Below are positions 9,507 to 22,480 of a stretch of 64,000 bases of DNA, piece after piece. The notes below the pieces were generated by a model. It saw only the letters and a program-made list of their open reading frames with translations. It was not told where the DNA came from and searched no databases. Source of the stretch: Eucommia ulmoides (taxonomy: Eukaryota; Streptophyta; Magnoliopsida; Garryales; Eucommiaceae); NCBI GenBank assembly GCA_016647705.1, contig CM028327.1, positions 43,278,017 through 43,342,016 of the forward strand, given 5' to 3'. The first letter of the stretch is position 1; each line of letters starts with the position of its first letter. The position numbers were made by a program, and so were the translations under genes.

Positions 9507-12171
9507 ATGTGCAGCAACTACGGCGTGATATCTAGAAGCGACCCTCGCTTCTCTCTCCTTCCACTCCCACCTCCATCCACCACCACCTCCATCCACGCCT
9601 GCCGGCGGGACTCGTTCCTGCGGCTCCCGTTCAAAACCGATAGGATTAGATTCGCATCCGTGAAATCCAAGGCGGCAATCAACGACAGCTATGTTGAAGC
9701 GCCGGCGACGCCGATCTCCGAATTCATGAGTTTCTACGAGCTATTAGGGATACCGGAGACGGGAACTTCGTTGGAGATCAAACAGGCGTACAAGCAGCTG
9801 GCGTTGAAGTATCACCCGGACGTTTCGCCGCCGGATCGGATCGAGGAGTATACGCAGAGGTTCATTCGGGTGCAGGAGGCGTATGAGACGTTATCGGATC
9901 CCGGAAGGAGAGCTTTGTACGATAAGGACATGGCCAGAGGCGTTCACTTCGCGTTCTCTGCTCGCCGGCGGTATCAGAGCGATGAGGTTAGTGATAATCT
10001 TGGTGTTTCTGCGTGTGTTTGTGTGTGCATCTGTTTCTAGGGTTTTTGATTGGTTGCAATTTGAAATTGGGGAAGAATAATATGGATTTTGTGGGGAAAT
10101 TATTAGGGTTTGGGATTTGGCAAATTGGGGCAAATTGAGGTTAGGCCTAGGCCTTGTGATTGTTTTCCTTTTCCCCTAGCAATTCACATCAACATTTTAG
10201 CTGCATATAGTACATGAAAATACCTACTTTTGATATATGTTTAGGTGCTTGTTGATGACTATCTTTGAATTCCTTTATGTGCCATTTTATACGTTTAAAT
10301 TGAAGGGTTTATAGTTTAGGATTGTTAGTTCTTGATGAGAGTTAAATGCTTCTTTTCATTACTATTGAGTTGTTGAGTCAAATAGTAGGGGTAACCCGGT
10401 ATTACAAAACTCCCACTATGCGTAGGGTTTGGGGGAAGGGTCGGACCACCTGGGTATATTGTACGGAGTCTTACTTTACTTTTGCAAGTTGTTGTTTTCT
10501 ACAACCTATAACCTCCAGGTCACATGATGACAACTTCTACTGTTACTCTGTTACTCTAAGGCTTCCCTTCTTATAATTTACTCTAATTATAGGAGAAAAT
10601 AACATCTAAATTAGAACTGAAATGATTAGTTAGCTAATTTAAGTGTTTTTAATTACAATAAATTGTAATAATTCATCAACTGACCAACTGAAAAATAGCA
10701 CAATTTGCGAATCAATGGACAACCGAAGGGAACCAAAATGTTTTACCTCCATTGGATTATATCATTATATCTTCATCTTATAATCTTACGTGTACATCAT
10801 TAGTCCTTCATTTCGGGGGCAAATTTGGGTTTGATCCCTAATCTTCGAATGTTATCAAACTAGGAGAAGAAATGTGTTGTGGATTGAAGTCTTAGGATTA
10901 GTGGTGCTTTTCTATCGAAGGATATTTTACGCTCTTTTTTTCAAAAACTGGGTAGGCGGCTTGTCTACCACTATAAACAAATTTGAAATCAGGTTATTTC
11001 GATTTGGCAGCTACGATTTATTTTTTATTTTATTTATTTTTTTATTTTATACTTTGGGTGGTTATGGGTATGGTTTGATACAAAAACATTGAAATTTTGA
11101 TTAGGGCCGGATACAGGTACTGGCATGAAAACACGACATGAAATCGGCACAGAATTATCGTGTATGGGTTTAGTCTTAACAAATTTTGAGTCGTTATCGT
11201 GTCGGACACGATAAACAGGTTGTGTTTCGGGTTTACCTACTACCCCGATAATTGGCACGATAATTTTGAATCATGTTTTGGATTAACCATTAATACACGA
11301 AATTAATTAATTTATTTATTAAATATTTTAATGAATTATTTAAAAAAATATATATTTTACAATTAAATTAGTGTGTAATGGGTTGTGTCGTGTCATTATA
11401 TGGGTTATTGATTGACACTATTAATTACACTGTCATGTTCGTGTCAAGTGTTACCATGTTAACAGATGACATACCACCCAATGAAACTAATTTATACAAT
11501 TATTAAATTGATTAAAATGACTTAATTGCCCTTGAATCGGTAATGGCTTGTGTTTAGTTCTTTAGTTTGAATATGTGGGGACTTTGCTATTGTTTGGGTT
11601 AACTTGTTTTGTTGCATTAGTTACTTATTCGTTTGGTTGTCCTTCAATCGGTGAATTTTACTTTTTTCTTTGGGCTTGTTTGGTTGTTTGAATTATTCTA
11701 TTTCTGAAATCATCTTAATTGCGATGAATTAATCTCTCTCTCCATTTACCTCAAATTTAATCAAATTTACGTATTGTTTGGTTGAACGAGGAAATACGAG
11801 AAAGTAGCATTTAAACTAGATTCGAAGTGTTCGTTCGCTAATTTGAATTCTTTTAATTCTTGGAACCGAACATCAAAATATTACATTTCCTAACTTCACT
11901 AATTGAAAAATAATAAAATTCTCGAATTGAAGGACAACCAAACAAGTGCGAAGATGATTCTTGGAGCAACATATAGTTTAAACAGTAAATTTCGGTTTTA
12001 ATTCAATTTCTCTTTGTTTACCAGACAATGGGGGAAAAGAGTGAGTGGAAGAGCCTTTGGAAAGATCAGCTATCAGAGCTGAAGAGAAGAAGCATGCATA
12101 AGGAAGCCGGCGGTGGCAATATGTCGTGGGCAGCACGAATGCGCAGGCAAAGAAACGAATCGTCTTCTTGA
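9507..12171 (+). CDS. J20: Chloroplast J-domain protein, DnaJ20/DJC26 type
   Basis: Two exons, 9507-9986 and 12025-12171, with a phase-0 GT-AG intron; 208 residues in total. Residues 1-60 are Ser/Arg/Pro-rich with few acidic residues, fitting a plastid transit peptide. The J domain spans about 75-142: FYELLG, KQAYKQLALKYHPDVSPPD with the HPD triad at 103-105 that stimulates Hsp70 ATPase, and FIRVQEAYETLSDP. Exon 2 encodes a basic tail with KSEWKSLWKDQL and MSWAARMRRQ, which are hallmarks of plant DnaJ20. Arabidopsis J20 is a stromal co-chaperone that delivers inactive DXS, the first MEP-pathway enzyme, to Hsp70; the same role is inferred here. Length and exon structure fit the family. The intron (2038 bp) holds a SINE and MITE remnants. 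No frameshift or missing key residue. Confidence 0.95.
10383..10577 (+). mobile_element. Au-like tRNA-derived SINE in the J20 intron
   Basis: The segment reads cggtattacaaaactcccac, gggggaagggtcggaccacc, gtacggagtcttac, then acctccaggtcacatgatga and ctctaaggcttcccttc. This order is recognisable as the widespread plant Au SINE. Several substitutions mark an old copy. Target duplications were not identified. Confidence 0.7.
11102..11479. mobile_element. Diverged hAT-like MITE in the J20 intron
   Basis: Starts ttagggccggatacaggt and carries attatcgtgt, tcgtgtcggacacgataa and gggttgtgtcgtgtcatta, the vocabulary of the clean element at 60568-61196. The right end (gacataccaccca) is decayed and no target duplication remains. 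Confidence 0.5.
11676..11948. mobile_element. MITE in the J20 intron
   Basis: Inverted ends cttgtttggttgtttgaatt and ggacaaccaaacaagtgc, with related fragments just upstream (gtttggttgtccttcaatcg at 11631) and near 10580-10730. The interior is AT-rich and non-coding. Confidence 0.5.
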
Positions 12172-12717
12172 GTACTAAATTTTTTGTATAATTATTATTT
12201 TTTAATTTTTTTTTTTATCTAGGTCTGGAGAAAAAAAAAAAGGTTTTGAAGTACTATTTGGTTAGCATTGCTAAAGCATGGATGAGTAAGTAGTACTTCA
12301 ATGCTAACTAAAGAGTGGTTATGATATGCGTCTATGAGGTGCCTGTCAATGTAACCATCGGGCAAGAACATATATTCTGTATTGTACATAGCATCAATGA
12401 ATCATGCTCTCTTTTGCCACAACTTCAATGCTCTGTCCCCACTAGTGTTTCTTGCATTAGTGCATTTGTTGGTAGGGCTGACAAAACAGATAGTTACACG
12501 ATAGTACGACACGAGACCGACACTAAATTATTGGGTATGAGTTTAGCTTATTGAGTAACGGGTTATTATCGGGTCTGACCTGATAAACACGGTAAGAATC
12601 AAGTCAAGTTATCGGGTTTACCTGATAACCCGATAAGCGACACCAATGACACGATAATGATTTATTAGGTGTTCAGGTTATACAATAACAAAGACCTATT
12701 TTAATGAATTATTTTAA

Positions 12718-12860
12718 GGGGCACTGACTAGCAAGTACTCAAACGCGTAGAAAACTACCGATCAAACCCTCTTATTTTTTCATGTACCGAGCGGTCTTTT
12801 GGCTATTTTTGTGACGAAAATACCCCTGCGTGATGCGCCTCACACTGAACAAGATTGTCG
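12718..12860 (+). repeat. Left terminal inverted repeat of the MULE
   Basis: Begins GGGGCACTGACTAGCAAGTA. Further in it has taccgatcaaaccc and gtgacgaaaatacccct, which pair with the inverted right end. The inner limit is approximate. Confidence 0.7.
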
Positions 12861-15800
12861 CCTCCCTATTTTGCGGATTTAAATTTAGTAAACGATACTA
12901 ATATCCATGCGCACAGTCTGTTTGTTTTTTTATCTCAGATTTCCATATGAAAAAATAGAAAAATTGCAAAACAATTATGTATGTTTGATTCTCTTCCAAA
13001 TGAGATGTTAATCGCATTTTTTTGAGATATTTAACTTGATGTAACTAATGTTACCTGTAACATTCAAAAGGATAAGGGTGAAATTCGTAACATCCGTGTT
13101 ACATTCATGTTATATGTAACATTGTTGATGACGATGTTACATGTAACATCTATTTACACAAATTACATACAACATTCAGTGAAGATTATATTACATGTAA
13201 CATCCATTTTGAAAAATAATTGAGTATGTGTGTCCATGTGACAATATTTACATCCAAGGAGTGGGTTAAGATAATGTTATATATAACATCCTTTTTGAAA
13301 AAAAAAAATGGGAATGTTTGTGTATGTGGAAATGTTGCATGTAACATTTCAATCGTTTGGTTCTATGCGTTGGCAGTTTGTAAGTCTGAAAAATGATGAC
13401 AGTTTTTGGCAGTTTTGTGTCTCTGAGACGCACGCAAACGTTACAAAAAAGCGTCAAACTGGCAAAATAATGGTGTGTACATCAAAAAAGTTTGTGTTAC
13501 ATTTTACATACGCCGCAAAAGAACCTACCAAGTATACATTTCAAAAAAAGAAAAGAAAATGAATATCTAGCTAGGTATGATGTTTAAACCAAAAACAAAG
13601 GAGATTAAAAAGGAAATTGTTCAAATCCACGCACATAAAACTTTGATTTGTCAGTTGTTCTGTGTTTTTTTGGAAGGGGGGGACCAATTAAGTGGGAGGT
13701 GGTTTAACATCTTTAACACAACATATGTCGTCAGTTTTTCTTGTTTGGAAGTCATCCAATGTCCAAGATATGGGTGGATCATTGAGGAATTCATGCACGA
13801 GTGCTGCTTTTTCTCTGCAAAAAACTTTCAATGCCATAATTAACGTTTATTGGTACACTATTGAATATGCTCTTCATGACGTGAATTACAGCGGTACCGC
13901 AATCAACATTGCAGAATATAATTTGTTAAGAGAACTGAGCAAAACCTGGTTATGTTTGGATAATCATAACTAATAGGCAATTAATGAAGTGTACTTACAC
14001 TGATGATCCCTGATCTGGGACATTCTCGGTGTTTGAAATCTTAGCATTCAACAACCGATACTGGCTAGCTTCCTTCGACAATAACTCATCAACACAACGA
14101 ATTTGCATTTGAACATGGAAATATGCTAATGATTAGTCATTCAACATTGCACTAACAAACTTCAAACTATATATTGAAACTTACAAGTCTTTTTGCGTTC
14201 TTGAAAAATCTATCCATATCTCCGGGACATCGGAGGTTGATTGAGTTGTAGTGTGTTCACTAGTGCTGGTAGAGTCCAATGTTTTGTTGATGATGTCATC
14301 CCTACAGTGTTTATTGAAAAATACATGAATCTATAGTTGTCCGAAAATACTTCAATAATTGTTGGGTTTAGTATGTCAGCCAAGACTTTCTTGTCTCCCT
14401 GTGTTATCCACATCTGTATATATTGTAAACATTCAAAAGATTAATAAAACGCAATGTGTGCATGCAATCAAACAAAAATAAAATAAAAAACACCTTAAAA
14501 AAATGTAAAAAATCGTAACACTTTGATTATCCAGCAACAACTATTGATAAAATATGAACGATTCGACAAATCTTGACTAATCCCTTTTAAATCGCTTGCA
14601 ACCTTTGCTTCTTCAAGAGACATCATCGCTATGCATCCATTAATGACCTAAAAAAACGTATAATTAAATAGTCACATAATGTTACATTCATCTGCATAAT
14701 TCTCAAAAAAACACAAAAAGAAACACACAAGTGTACTATAAAAAATGTTACATGTAACATGTATAAATACTTCAAGTCTTTGGATGTTACATGTAACATG
14801 GAAATCGTGAATGTTACATAAAACTATGGATGTTACAAGTAACATTACAAACATGTTACAACAAAAAGTAACTCACGAAATTTGAAAGTTGTGTCTCTCA
14901 CAACAACCCAATCAAATCAAGTACGGATACTTAAGCGAATACCCATTCTGCTCCCCACACAAAAGCTCTGCAATAAAATGAAAGACAAAACAAAGATGAT
15001 GTACATCTCATGTGTGTCGTTCCATACATACTTGACAAAAAATGTAATAAATAACACTTAAACTTACCCACATCCCTCCACCTGCATAATCAACTAAAGT
15101 TTATCACAATCATCCTGTGTAATCATTCTTGCAACAACGCTGTTACATGAATTCTTGAGGTTCATCGCCATTGTGGGTTGACGTGCTTCGCTCATTGCTC
15201 TTAATCACATCATCCGTTCCTTAATTTTCAAGGACTGGTACATCATACTTTTTCTTCAGTCATCGCGGTTTCTTGATAGGAACATCACATTTGTGAACTG
15301 AGTCGTCATTAGTCTTTCGTATTTTGATGTGACTCTTGACATTTTTTACAAGCGATATTGGGGTCTTAGTTTCAGGCTTTGCACATGTATTGCGCCTAGG
15401 TTTTAGTTTTGCTGGGGGTGGCATCCTTGGTGGTGAATTGTGGGCAACAATAACTTATGCTTGCCTAACAATCACATTGTCTCTGTCTTCAAGCTCATGC
15501 TGGTAGAACTCTGTCAATCTAGTAATTTTCTCATTATGTTCCTTCTCTTTCTCTACTGACTATGTTACCGAATGCACAACAGCTTTTTCAAGTTTTTCCA
15601 CCATCCTCTCTTGCTGCGTAACATTGTGAACTTCTGCTTCTACCAACTTCTTGTCTATTTTCTTTTTTCTTCCATCATTCTCTCTACCTCAACCTGCAAT
15701 TCTTTCTTCTTAGCACCCATCCGCTCTAGCTCACCTTCCAGTTGTTGAATCTATTTCGTCATTCTTCTCTTCATTTTCTTGCACTTCTTGTTAAATTTTG

Positions 15801-16312
15801 TGAACCTCCATAAAATTTAACAACCTCCTCATCAAATGGATGTGATATTTACAAATCAAAGGACGACATATCGTCAACAACAAACACCTTCTCTTTCCCC
15901 TTAATCTTACCACTTGAGTTGGAAGAATTGGTCTCCGTGTCGCCATGCACCGGTAGTAAGACATCTACCCTGAACTCCGACACTAACTCTGTCGTTAGCC
16001 TCCAAACAACCTAAACTCATCAGCAAACACATGTAAAATTTTATATAGTGAAATACTGTAATACCACGAAAATTTAGATTCTTAAAAATATTATTTTATA
16101 TAAAAATTTAATATTTTTTTTGGACTGTTTTGCAAATTTGTGGTATAAATAATATTGAATAATTTTTGGGAGTTAAATATTTATTTTAAATTGATTTTAG
16201 AAGTTTTAGGACTATTGTGTCATTTAAAATATACTTTTAAGAGTTTTGAGATATAATTAATATTTTTTTTATTTCAATCGGGATAATTATGTAAAAAATG
16301 AAATAAAAATAA

Positions 16313-16352
<40 letters not shown>

Positions 16353-16658
16353 GTTGAGAATTTTTCTTCCTAAGGAAGAAATCATTCTCAACCACACAAA
16401 CATATATGTGATTATATATATGTCAAAGAGAGAGAGAGACATGTGTAGATCTTAATAAATAATAATGATATTAATAACTATTATTATTCTTCCTGGAGGT
16501 TAAAAAAAAAAAAAAAGGAAGGAAAAAGTAAAAAGAAGAGTTACTGGCTTACTGGATAGCATATCTCGGCTAAGAAAAGTTAAGAGTAAGGAGAAAAGAA
16601 AAGACATATATTAAGAAAAGTTAGAGTGAGAATAAAACATCTTGATTCAGAATCTTTC

Positions 16659-19600
16659 TGTAACGCCCCAACCCGGTTTCCTAGGGCCGAGAACGGTTTC
16701 TCCTATAGAGAAATTCCTAAACCTAAAATCGACTATCTAACTTCCCAATCTACCCAATTTGATAAATTGTATAATAAATGTGAAAATTTTAATTGCCCAT
16801 TTAACGACGGAAAACATTAAATATAATATTCACCAATTTAAAACAATCATCTATTTTAAAAAAATATTCCCAACATTTTATCAACCGAATATATTCACCG
16901 AAATATTTTACAACAACTATAATAATTAATATTACCGTTTTCTCTGATTACATCAATAAATAATAATTACAATTATTACAACTCAAATTTCAAATAATAT
17001 ATTCTCTCTCTTGTTTTCTCCCAGTCGACTCTGCAATCCAAACATTGTGGGGTTGTGAGCCAACGCTCAGTAAAACTCCAACCCCTCTAATACGTGCATT
17101 TTATTAATATATCACATAACACCACAAAAACATGCTCGTCACATAAACACAACGCATAAATCACATTCCCGCTTTGTCCAACATATTTCACATAATTTCG
17201 ACAGATAAAATATTGCAACAATATACTAAATAATTTCCATATACTTTTCAACGAGACAATTAATCACAGTTAAATGCATATATTAATAGTGACATGAATT
17301 CTACATTTCCTAGATTTTCCACCGGCATTGAAATTGAAATTTTAGTTTTTAGTGGGGTGGTTTGTGCAATTTCCTTTTTTTTTTTCTTCCTTCTTCCTTT
17401 TTCTTTTTCTGCTTTCTTTTCCTGTTTTTGTTTGCTGCTTTACTGTTTGCGATCAGCTCGCCGACCGACCCTGTTCCGGTCATGCCACACGCTCACGAAA
17501 ACGGAACATCCAAACGCTGACGCCCACATTCGACCCAAACACGGAGTCACGCACACACTGCCTATACACGCACCCATACACCTACTGCTTTCTCTCTCTC
17601 TCTAACTTTTCAGCGACAACTTCGGCGATCTACACACACACACCGCCAAACGACAACATCACCGGGCCAAATACACACTCTTACGATCACCGCCACCACC
17701 GTCGGCCAAACTCATGCCGCCGCCTGCACCCACACGCCCACAACACACACACACACACACACACACTGTCGCAACAGCACACACACACACTCACAAACAG
17801 AGCATACCCATATACACACCGGTGAATAGAACACCGCCGAAAATCAGACAACACACATATACCCATTTCTTTCTCTCTCTATCTCTCACTTACCGCCGGC
17901 CCAACTACCCAACGACGACACACACACACTCCGACACACAATCTCTCGCCGGAACAGACAGGGAACACACACGCACACCATCAACGGCACACACAGTAAC
18001 ACACACACACACACACACACACTGTCACAAACAAAATAACCGTACAATCGTCGGAAGAACAACGACAATTTCACACACACCTACGCAATGATGATCAGAA
18101 CACACTCATACCGACTGCACCAAAATGGAAACAAAACACACACACACACACACTGTTTACATGCACCGGCGACGAACCGCCGACCGACCTCTCTCTTTCT
18201 TCGCCTTCTCTCTCTCCTCTGTTTTCGGTTCTCCGATTTCCTTCTTTTTGAGAGTTCAGATCACGATCTTTGCATGGGGTATTTATAGGGGTGTTCAAAA
18301 AAACCCGCAAACCGAAAAACCGAACCAAACCGACTAAAAAAAATCGAAAAAAAACCGCCCCTGACAAAAAAACCGCCAGGATCGGTTTGGTTTTGGGGTA
18401 AAACCGCACCCCCGGTTCGGTTGGCGGTTTTCGTATACATGAACCATGGTTTAAACCACGCCGAACCGCAAAACCCCTAAAACAATGTCGTTTTAGGGGT
18501 TTTGTATATATACACAAGCTACAAACAGAGAACCCTAGAGAGTAGCCGCCTCTCCTCCCGATCGCAGCTCTCATTCTCGATCGCAGCTCTCATTCCGCTT
18601 CTCTCCTTCACTTCTCTGCCGATCTCCTTCTACTTCTCTGCCGATCAGAACTCCTTGCTCCAGTTATAGCAGCTCCTCACTCCATTTGTCGTCGTCCTCC
18701 TCTTCCCAGCCGCAAGAACAGATCGCAACCCTAAATCGCAACAGATCACACCATCGCAGCCCTAATCGCACCATGGCAACCCTAATTGCAAGATTCGCAA
18801 CCCTAATCGCTCCGAGAACGCCGCTACTCCATCGTTGCAGATAGTTGGCAATGTTCTGTCGTCGTTGATCTTTGGTCATCCTCCACCGTTGGAGATTGTC
18901 ATCGTCCACCATGGCAGATCCGTAGTAGATCATCGTCGTCCACCATGGAAGATCCGTAGAAGATCGTTGTCATCTGCCTTCACAGGTCTAGCCTTCAAAT
19001 CATTCAGGTAATCTTCAGTCCCAAAGTCATTCATTTTCGTTTCCGTTGGTTAACAGATCTGTTCGTTTTAGTGTTTCGTACGTGGATTTGTTCGTTTTCG
19101 TTTGTTTAGGGTTTCGATTTCGTTGTTGTTTGCGTTGTTGTTGATCTTTAGTTCCAAACCGAAACCGTACCGAAAATCGAAGAAAACCGCATGGTTGATT
19201 TTTCCTCTGTACAGAAACCGAACCGTCAGGGAGCGGTTTCCAACATAAGGAAACCGAGGACCTCGGTTTAGGGAACAAAAAAAACACGAAAACTGCACCG
19301 AACTGAACCGCGAACACCCCTAGGTATTTATACGCATGAATCTAGTGCTTCAATTTCAATCCCTTTTATTGCTACGTCGCCCCTCCCATTCTCGATTTTT
19401 CGATTGTTCTCACGGCACACACACGCACGATATATATATATATTTTATAAAAACTCTTTTTGTCAAAATACTCTTTCCTCCCCTAATTTTCTTGAAATCT
19501 TCTTTTTAGTCCAATCCTCACCTTTAACATTTTCTTAAATTGCAATTCCACCCGAAAAGTTTTAATTCAAAAGTTAAATGCCAATTTTGGATTGAATATT

Positions 19601-19719
19601 TTCTACATTCGCAAATTTGACCCCTAAATTTTTTAAATCAAAATAATTAATAGTGTCATCCACCCCGTTATTTTTGAAATATTTTAAAATACGACTTAAA
19701 TAAAAATCGAGGTCTTACA
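16659..19719 (-). mobile_element. Solo LTR 2, inverted, nested in LTR 1
   Basis: TGTAACGCCCC at the left and GAGGTCTTACA at the right, with a CTTTC duplication (16654-16658 and 19720-19724). Read on the minus strand it starts TGTAAGACCTCGATTTTT, like the other LTRs here. Contains CA-rich microsatellite runs (17640-18170) that create spurious reading frames, and a hAT element (18286-19322). Confidence 0.85.
18286..19322. mobile_element. hAT-type non-autonomous element nested in LTR 2
   Basis: Ends TAGGGGTGTTC and GAACACCCCTA with an exact 8-bp duplication GGTATTTA (18278-18285 and 19323-19330), diagnostic of hAT. Both subterminal regions are rich in AAACCGAACCG repeats. The core (about 18540-18990) is moderately GC-rich with repeats of gcaaccctaatcgc and gtccaccatggc-gatccgtag, and may be captured sequence. 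Confidence 0.9.
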
Positions 19720-22162
19720 CTTTCAGTTTGGATTTTGATTTCAGATTTTAGGTAGAATTTCTAACTCTTTTAATACATGTATTTAATTTTTCTATTATGT
19801 GATTTATATTGTTATTGTTGTGAAATTTTAGCGGTTAAATTTTGATGAAATAATTATGATTATGTGAAAATTATGTCAAGGTGCTTTATTTGTTGTATAA
19901 ATTAAATACACGTATTAGAGAGGTTGGAGTTCTACTGAGCGTTGACTCAAAACTTCATAGTTTTGATTGTAGGGCCTGTGAGAGCGAGACGACAATGGGA
20001 ATTTTAGTTGAATTTCTGTTTAAAATTGTAATAGTTGTATTTATTATTCACCATTGTAAATTCGATTCGATAAATTGATTTATTATAATTTCGATAATTA
20101 TAATTATTGCCGCCGCATTGTAAATTAAAATATTTTTATTAAAACGAATTATGAATTACTTCTCGCCGTCGCATTATAAAAAGTTATACAGTGAAAATTT
20201 CGTCAATCGGGTTAATGTTAATTCTCCAATGGGAGAAACCGCGTGACGACCCTAGAAAACCGGGTCGTCACAAATACACTAAAACAAAAATCCCGATTGT
20301 GTTACATGTAACATTTTTTATCTGTGTTAAAATGTAACACAGGTTGTGTTACATTTAACATTTTTCTTCTGCGTTAAAATGCAATACCAGTGTGTATTAC
20401 ATTTAATATTCTTTTTCTGTACATCAACAAAAAAAAAAAAAAAAAAACACTTGGTATGAAGTTAAATTGTGAAATTTTAATCTAGGCTCGTCCGACATCA
20501 ACGTCGTCATGTCCGGTTTCAAAAAATGAGGAAAAAACATACACACCTGATCTGCAGTTAAATTCTGCAAATTTAATCTAGCGCAGTTGTTGTTAGCTAC
20601 AAGGTTATGATGCAACCAATTACAAAGCTTGACCTCTGATACCCAGATTCGATTGATGACATCAAAAATGAATGAATGGCGTCAGCCCATTTGTAAGTTG
20701 CCATAACGTCTAAATCCTCAACAATGTTCAGGTCTAATACTCGAGCATATTGTCTCTTATTAGTGAAGAAACAAGTTGTTCACAAATGAAGACATAGTAC
20801 TTGACAAAATCCCTCACATTTTCTTCACCGTAGCGGTTGATGGCAGCTCGTAACATGTCCTTCATCTGTACGACACTTACCTTGTTTGTATTCAAACATT
20901 GTCGTGCTAGGAATACACAATATTCCTTCTTTGCGTACCTACTGGGCAGTTGTACTCGACCACATGGCAACCCAAAAATAAGTTGCACGTCGTTGCTTGT
21001 GAACTCCACATACCGTGGCCCTAGTTTGAACACTTTTCTCTCCAGATGATAGCACTAAATGATGTTTGCAATCAGATTGTCGATACGATGAAAGATACCC
21101 TGGCATCCCGATTGTTTATCAATGCTTTCATGGTGTTCTAGAATGGGGTGCGGCGTAAATACAGTATATGTTCATCACGTAGCAGTAAATTGTGGATGAG
21201 TGATGAGAACTGTGACAGGTTACATCGATATTTGATCGGTCCTGTTGGGGTTTGGCTTGTTGTCGCTACCGATACTTTGCTTGTTGACGTTATTGGAACA
21301 TCTAGAACATATCTTCCTGAAGTGGAGCAACAAAAATCAATAGATGCTAAAATGTTTCAATTTTCTAAATATAAAACAAACATAAAAGTAATCATTTTTT
21401 TACCATCCTCATTGTCTAACACGCTTGTCGACGTGTCATGTCCTCCATCAATCGCAGGTACTGTGTCATTTGTACAATGTATATAGGCATTGTTACATTC
21501 AACGCACAAAAATATAATGGTGCTACGTTATATGCATACATATACAAAAAGAAAAGGACTATTAATGCATAAACCCCAATAAAATATTACATTCGTGCAT
21601 TGGTGTTACATTTTCAACATCCAATAATTTATTTGTTTCCCTTGCTACGATAGCAGAAACAAACAAAAATCGTGCTTCAAAAATATAAAAAATTGACACA
21701 CAAAATTAGTTATTTCACTACCCAATGGAGATAATGCATTTAAACATCCGCCAAAAATCAATTTGTACCAATATATATGCTTAGTGACCGGTGTATTATC
21801 ACCGCAACACATCAATCATGATATAGGACGATAAAATATAAAAGTGTGTATGCAATCATCGATCCAAATCATGTCGACGTACTTGTATGGTGAAGTTACC
21901 GTACATATACGGACACTGATATACTAATTTCACAGTATCGTGAATAAAATCACAAAACGGGATATGCAAAAATAGGACTCTATATCACACACAACAAACC
22001 TAAACATTACGACTTCTATCCGTTCAATATATGGTTGCATGACATGAACTACAAGTTCGAACGCTTTAAATAAGAACTATCGTCTGATTTTTACGCCGAA
22101 AAATTTAAGATTGCCATCAAAATTGTATCAAGTTTACCTGTATTGGAAAGGTTGACGGGATC

Positions 22163-22433
22163 TGTGACACTCCGATTTTTACTATACGAATAATTTTAGT
22201 TGTATTTTTCTAGTATTTCAAAATAACGGGGCGGTTGGCGATTTTTATTGGTTGATTTAAAATTTTAGGAGTCAAATTGTCTTTTTCAAAATATGTAAAA
22301 TTGGAATTGGGTTAAATTATGACTTAAGTAAAATGAGGGGGTGTAAGTGTAATTTGAGCCCAAACTTCTCCAAGAAGCTAAAAAAAAAAAAAAAAAAAAA
22401 GATGGGGAGCCGGCCACTTGGGCTCCCCTTGTT

Positions 22434-22480
<47 letters not shown>

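Larger units (their letters stand above)
16057..20272 (+). mobile_element. Solo LTR 1 (about 1.15 kb), interrupted by LTR 2
   Basis: Starts TGTAATACCACG, ends GGGTCGTCACA, flanked by the 5-bp duplication AATAC (16052-16056 and 20273-20277). Own sequence is 16057-16658 plus 19725-20272. No gag-pol, primer binding site or partner LTR, so it is a solo LTR. Its tail (CTAGAAAACCGGGTCGTCACA) resembles that of LTR 2. Confidence 0.85.
13690..21500 (-). pseudogene. Ulp1-like (C48 peptidase) / DUF1985-like gene of the MULE, broken
   Basis: Read on the minus strand. At 20740-21340 are CNLSQFSSLIHNLLLRDEHI and RYVEFTSNDVQLIFGLPCGR, resembling DUF1985; then at 20600-20720 TYKWADAIHSFLMSSIE, displaced by frameshifts and stops. 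After the LTR insertion (16057-20272), 15100-16050 encodes a Lys/Glu-rich coiled-coil part (MVEKLEKAVVHSV, EFYQHELEDRDN) and a basic KKPR stretch, again with stops and a one-base shift. At 13840-14150 lies ENVPDQGSS, then an intron-like gap and VDCGTAVIHVMKSIF; DCG (13896-13904) is the catalytic Cys motif of Ulp1 proteases. The acceptor before it reads gcaatg where an AG is expected. KI-MULE Ulp1-like genes are known in plants and their role in the element is unclear. Exon limits are approximate; non-functional. Confidence 0.65.

Noticed and set aside
17294-18337. Several overlapping open frames (60-157 codons) rich in His/Thr on the plus strand
   Set aside because: They are translations of (CA)n and CA-rich microsatellite DNA inside solo LTR 2. 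No domains, no splice context.
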